Below are positions 61,221 through 64,000 of a DNA stretch of 64,000 nt, one piece after another. A program made the translations under genes and the position numbers. Numbering within the stretch: position 1 is the stretch's first letter; the number at the start of each line of letters is the position of its first letter. The notes under the pieces are model-generated. The model was not told the origin of the DNA. It did no database searches and saw only the letters and a program-made list of their open reading frames with translations. Origin of the DNA: Flemingiibacterium sp045579745 (GTDB lineage: Bacteria > Bacillota > Clostridia > Oscillospirales > CAG-272); contig JAZNMQ010000046.1 in the NCBI GenBank assembly GCA_045579745.1, forward strand, positions 1 through 64,000, written 5' to 3'.

Positions 61221-61622
61221 ATGGACAACAACTTTATTGAAGAAAAGCTTCCTGATCTTTCAGGCGCAGAACCAATTGAAATCGCAAAGCAGATTGTTCA
61301 TGTTCTTGATATGAAAAAAGGACGCGATATCAAGCTGCTCAAAGTAGAAGCGCAAACGATTATTGCCGATTATTTTGTTATTTGCGGCGGTACCTCCAAT
61401 ACCAACATTAAAGCTCTTGCAGGCGAGGCTGAGTTTAAGCTCGGTCAATGCGGAGTTGTTCCGCTTCGCATGGACGGCTACAGCGAGGGTGAATGGATTG
61501 CACTTGATTTCGGTTCGGTCATAGTTCACATAATGAATAGAGAAAATCGCGATTTTTACAAGCTTGAAAAGCTGTGGAGCGATGCTGAGAGCATCGACAT
61601 CAGTGATATTTTGATACCGTAA
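61221..61622 (+). CDS. rsfS: ribosome silencing factor RsfS
   Basis: A 133-residue protein that binds L14 and blocks subunit joining in starvation. Characteristic motifs are ADYFVICGGTSNTNIKALA, DGYSEGEWIALDFGSVIVHIM and REFY-like DFYKLEKLW. SD TTGGAGAAA. leuS follows 27 bases downstream. Confidence 0.95.
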   Translation: MDNNFIEEKLPDLSGAEPIEIAKQIVHVLDMKKGRDIKLLKVEAQTIIADYFVICGGTSNTNIKALAGEAEFKLGQCGVVPLRMDGYSEGEWIALDFGSVIVHIMNRENRDFYKLEKLWSDAESIDISDILIP

Positions 61623-61649
61623 TATTTTATTATAAAGGAATAGATTGCT

Positions 61650-64000
61650 ATGAAGTACGATTTTAGAGCCATTGAAAAGAAATGGCAAGACAAATGGGAA
61701 GAAACGGGCGTATTTAAGGCGTCCGAGGACCATTCAAAAAAGAAATTCTACGCGCTTGTGGAATTTCCCTATCCGAGCGGCGCAGGAATGCACGTCGGTC
61801 ACATCAAGGCTTATTCGGGTCTTGAGGTCGTTTCGCGCAAGAGAAGAATGCAGGGATATAATGTACTTTTCCCGATAGGCTTCGATGCATACGGATTGCC
61901 GACCGAAAACTATGCTATCAAGACAGGCATTCACCCTCGCAAGGTGACTGACATGAACATTGAGAAGTTCACATCACAGCTTAAGCGTGTTGGCTTCTCG
62001 TTTGATTGGGACCGCGTGGTTGATACCACTGAGGAGGACTACTATAAGTGGACTCAGTGGATTTTCCGTAAAATGTTTGATAATGGACTCGTTTTCCGTG
62101 CAACAACGCTTGTTAACTACTGCCCGAGCTGCAAGGTCGTTCTTTCGAATGAGGATTCGCAGGGCGGCAAGTGCGACATATGCCACAGCGATATCGTTCA
62201 GAAATCCAAGGATGTTTGGTATCTGAGAATTACCGAGTATGCAGACAAGCTTTTGCGTGGACTTGAAAAGGTCGACTATCTGCCCAATATCGTTCTTCAG
62301 CAGGAGAACTGGATTGGACGCTCAGAGGGTGCGTTTGTCAATTTCGGTATCAAGGATACATCTGACAGCCTCAGAATTTACACAACCAGACCTGATACAA
62401 TGTTCGGAGTAACCTTCATGGTTATCGCTCCTGAGCATCCAATTATTGAAAAATACCGTGACAAGATCGCTAACATCGACACACTTGACGCCTACAAGGA
62501 TGAGTGTGCAAAGAAAACAGAGTTTGAGCGCACACAGCTCGTAAAGGACAAAACCGGAGTTTGCATCGAGGGACTTTCGGCAATCAATCCCGCAAATGGC
62601 AAGGAAATCCCGATTTACATTTCCGACTATGTTATGATGGGCTACGGTACAGGCGCTATTATGGCGGTTCCTGCACACGATGAGCGCGACTACGACTTTG
62701 CTAAGAAGTTCGGAATTGATATTATTGAAGTTATCAAGGGCGGAGATGTTTCAAAGGAAGCATACTCCGGTGACGGAGAGATGATAAACTCCGACTTCCT
62801 TAACGGAATAAAGACCAAGAAGGAAGCTGTCGCGAAAATGCTCGAATACCTCGCCGAAAAGGGTGTTGGCGAAAAGGGCGTTCAGTATAAGATGAAGGAC
62901 TGGGCGTTTAACCGTCAGCGTTATTGGGGCGAGCCGATTCCGATTATTCATTGCCCGCATTGCGGAGTGGTTGGCGTTCCGTATGAGGAGCTCCCGCTCA
63001 GACTTCCTGAGGTTGAAAACTTCGCTCCCGGCGAAGGCGGAGAGTCACCGCTTGCAAAGATAGATTCGTTTGTTAACTGCACCTGCCCGAAATGCGGCGG
63101 CGCTGCTAAACGCGAAACTGATACAATGCCTCAGTGGGCAGGCTCGTCATGGTATTTCCTGCGTTACTGCGACCCGCATAACAGCGAGGCGTTTGCATCC
63201 AAGGAAGCTCTCAATTATTGGCTTCCCGTTGACTGGTATAACGGCGGCATGGAGCATGTTACACGCCACCTGATCTATTCAAGATTCTGGCATCGTTTCC
63301 TCTATGATATCGGCGAGGTGCCTGTAGAGGAGCCCTACGCAAAGCGTACAGCTCAGGGCCTTATCCTCGGTCCGGATGGCGATAAGATGTCGAAGTCCAA
63401 GGGTAATGTAGTTGACCCGAACGATGTTGTAGACGAGTATGGCGCAGATGTACTTCGCGTTTACACACTCTTTATGGGTGATTACGCTTCTGCGGCACCG
63501 TGGAATGAAAGCTCGGTTAAGGGTGTTATGCGTTTCCTCGACCGTGTTGCAGGCCTCTCTGAGATGGCAAATGGCACCGGTGCAACAGCAAAGCTTGAGG
63601 CATCGTTCCATAAGACAATCAAGAAGGTTGCTCAGGATATCGAGGAGATGAAGTTCAACACGGCGATTGCCGCGCTGATGAGCCTTATCAACGAAATTTA
63701 CGATGCAGGTTCTCTCACGAAGGATGAGCTTGGCGTATTTGCAAGACTTCTTTGCCCGTTTGCACCTCACCTTTGCGAGGAAATATGGGAATCTCTCGGA
63801 AATACAGAGCTCTGCGCTCTTGCAGAATGGCCGGAGCACGACGAGGCAAAGACCATTGACTCTACAGTAGAGATTGCTGTTCAGATCAGCGGTAAGCTCA
63901 AGTTCACAAAGATTATTCCGATGAACACCTCAAGGGAGGACGCAATTGCCCTCGTAAAGGCAGATGAGCGTATGATTCCGTTCCTTGACGGCAAGACTAT
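61650..64000 (+). CDS. leuS: leucyl-tRNA synthetase (3' end outside the window)
   Basis: A class Ia aminoacyl-tRNA synthetase, open to the window edge: 783 codons are seen of an expected 800-810. HIGH-type motif MHVGH (47-51), zinc-type NYCPSCK, the CP1 editing domain (GVTFMVIAPEH, AVPAHDERD) and KMSKS at 579-583. The start is the ATG behind AAAGGAATAG. It misses only the end of the C-terminal domain. Confidence 0.96.
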   Translation, partial: MKYDFRAIEKKWQDKWEETGVFKASEDHSKKKFYALVEFPYPSGAGMHVGHIKAYSGLEVVSRKRRMQGYNVLFPIGFDAYGLPTENYAIKTGIHPRKVTDMNIEKFTSQLKRVGFSFDWDRVVDTTEEDYYKWTQWIFRKMFDNGLVFRATTLVNYCPSCKVVLSNEDSQGGKCDICHSDIVQKSKDVWYLRITEYADKLLRGLEKVDYLPNIVLQQENWIGRSEGAFVNFGIKDTSDSLRIYTTRPDTMFGVTFMVIAPEHPIIEKYRDKIANIDTLDAYKDECAKKTEFERTQLVKDKTGVCIEGLSAINPANGKEIPIYISDYVMMGYGTGAIMAVPAHDERDYDFAKKFGIDIIEVIKGGDVSKEAYSGDGEMINSDFLNGIKTKKEAVAKMLEYLAEKGVGEKGVQYKMKDWAFNRQRYWGEPIPIIHCPHCGVVGVPYEELPLRLPEVENFAPGEGGESPLAKIDSFVNCTCPKCGGAAKRETDTMPQWAGSSWYFLRYCDPHNSEAFASKEALNYWLPVDWYNGGMEHVTRHLIYSRFWHRFLYDIGEVPVEEPYAKRTAQGLILGPDGDKMSKSKGNVVDPNDVVDEYGADVLRVYTLFMGDYASAAPWNESSVKGVMRFLDRVAGLSEMANGTGATAKLEASFHKTIKKVAQDIEEMKFNTAIAALMSLINEIYDAGSLTKDELGVFARLLCPFAPHLCEEIWESLGNTELCALAEWPEHDEAKTIDSTVEIAVQISGKLKFTKIIPMNTSREDAIALVKADERMIPFLDGKT

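Noticed and set aside
63279..63839. Antisense frame opposite leuS
   Set aside because: A shadow of a conserved synthetase gene, with no SD or domain.

Overview
The window looks like a chromosome segment of a Gram-positive anaerobe of the class Clostridia (Bacillota), probably from a gut or rumen. This rests on gene order (SRP RNA-dnaX-ybaB-recR; dprA-topA-trmFO; plsX-rnc-radical SAM-smc-ftsY; yhbY-nadD-yqeK-LCP-rsfS-leuS; rpmF behind a DUF177 gene), on strong GGAGG-type ribosome sites with occasional TTG/GTG starts, on near-consensus TTGACA-N17-TATAAT promoters, on a CotJC-like manganese-catalase protein, and on a leaderless GH10 xylanase with a sugar-oxidoreductase cassette. The genus cannot be read from the sequence. 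No insertion sequence, prophage, CRISPR array or plasmid gene was seen.

Layout. 1-356: tail of an rRNA operon (5S 3' part, tRNA-Asn, a CAU tRNA) with terminators. 394-9801: carbohydrate region with an APH-fold kinase, intracellular xylanase, AraC regulator divergent from an MDR dehydrogenase / TIM-barrel epimerase / MDR dehydrogenase operon, an M20 dipeptidase divergent from a URO-D-family gene, and another TIM-barrel epimerase. 10005-15465: fatty-acid kinase pair (FakB-like, FakA), an orphan kinase-like sensor and an HtrA protease. 15601-19300: DUF1015 protein, an HPr-like protein without the phospho-histidine, TrmL, an unknown membrane-anchored protein and S20. 19660-27178: rpoB-rpoC under their own promoter. 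27210-30880: a MerR/membrane fusion regulator and the serC-serA operon with an operator-like palindrome. 30882-37241: a nucleoside-hydrolase-like enzyme, the CotJC-like protein and two reverse-strand units with Gfo/Idh/MocA oxidoreductases, a TIM-barrel epimerase, a membrane protein and an adenylyltransferase-like protein. 37304-45184: S21, SRP RNA, dnaX-ybaB-recR, DUF177-rpmF, two unfamiliar proteins and rqcH. 45208-64000: a tightly packed forward housekeeping block from dprA to a truncated leuS.

How it works together. The accessory parts (1.4-9.8 kb and 31-37 kb) share one theme: NAD(P)-dependent sugar oxidation (two MDR enzymes, two Gfo/Idh enzymes) paired with xylose-isomerase-like barrels (three), consistent with oxidation/epimerisation of sugars freed from plant polymers; substrates are unknown. 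The rest is translation, transcription, replication/repair and membrane-lipid housekeeping. The most interesting signals are regulatory: nested inverted repeats over the xylanase promoter, palindromes at the URO-D and serC promoters, a MerR-type 19-bp-spaced promoter, and structured leaders ahead of rpoB, rpsT and rpsU. I found no convincing wholly new multi-gene defence or mobile system.
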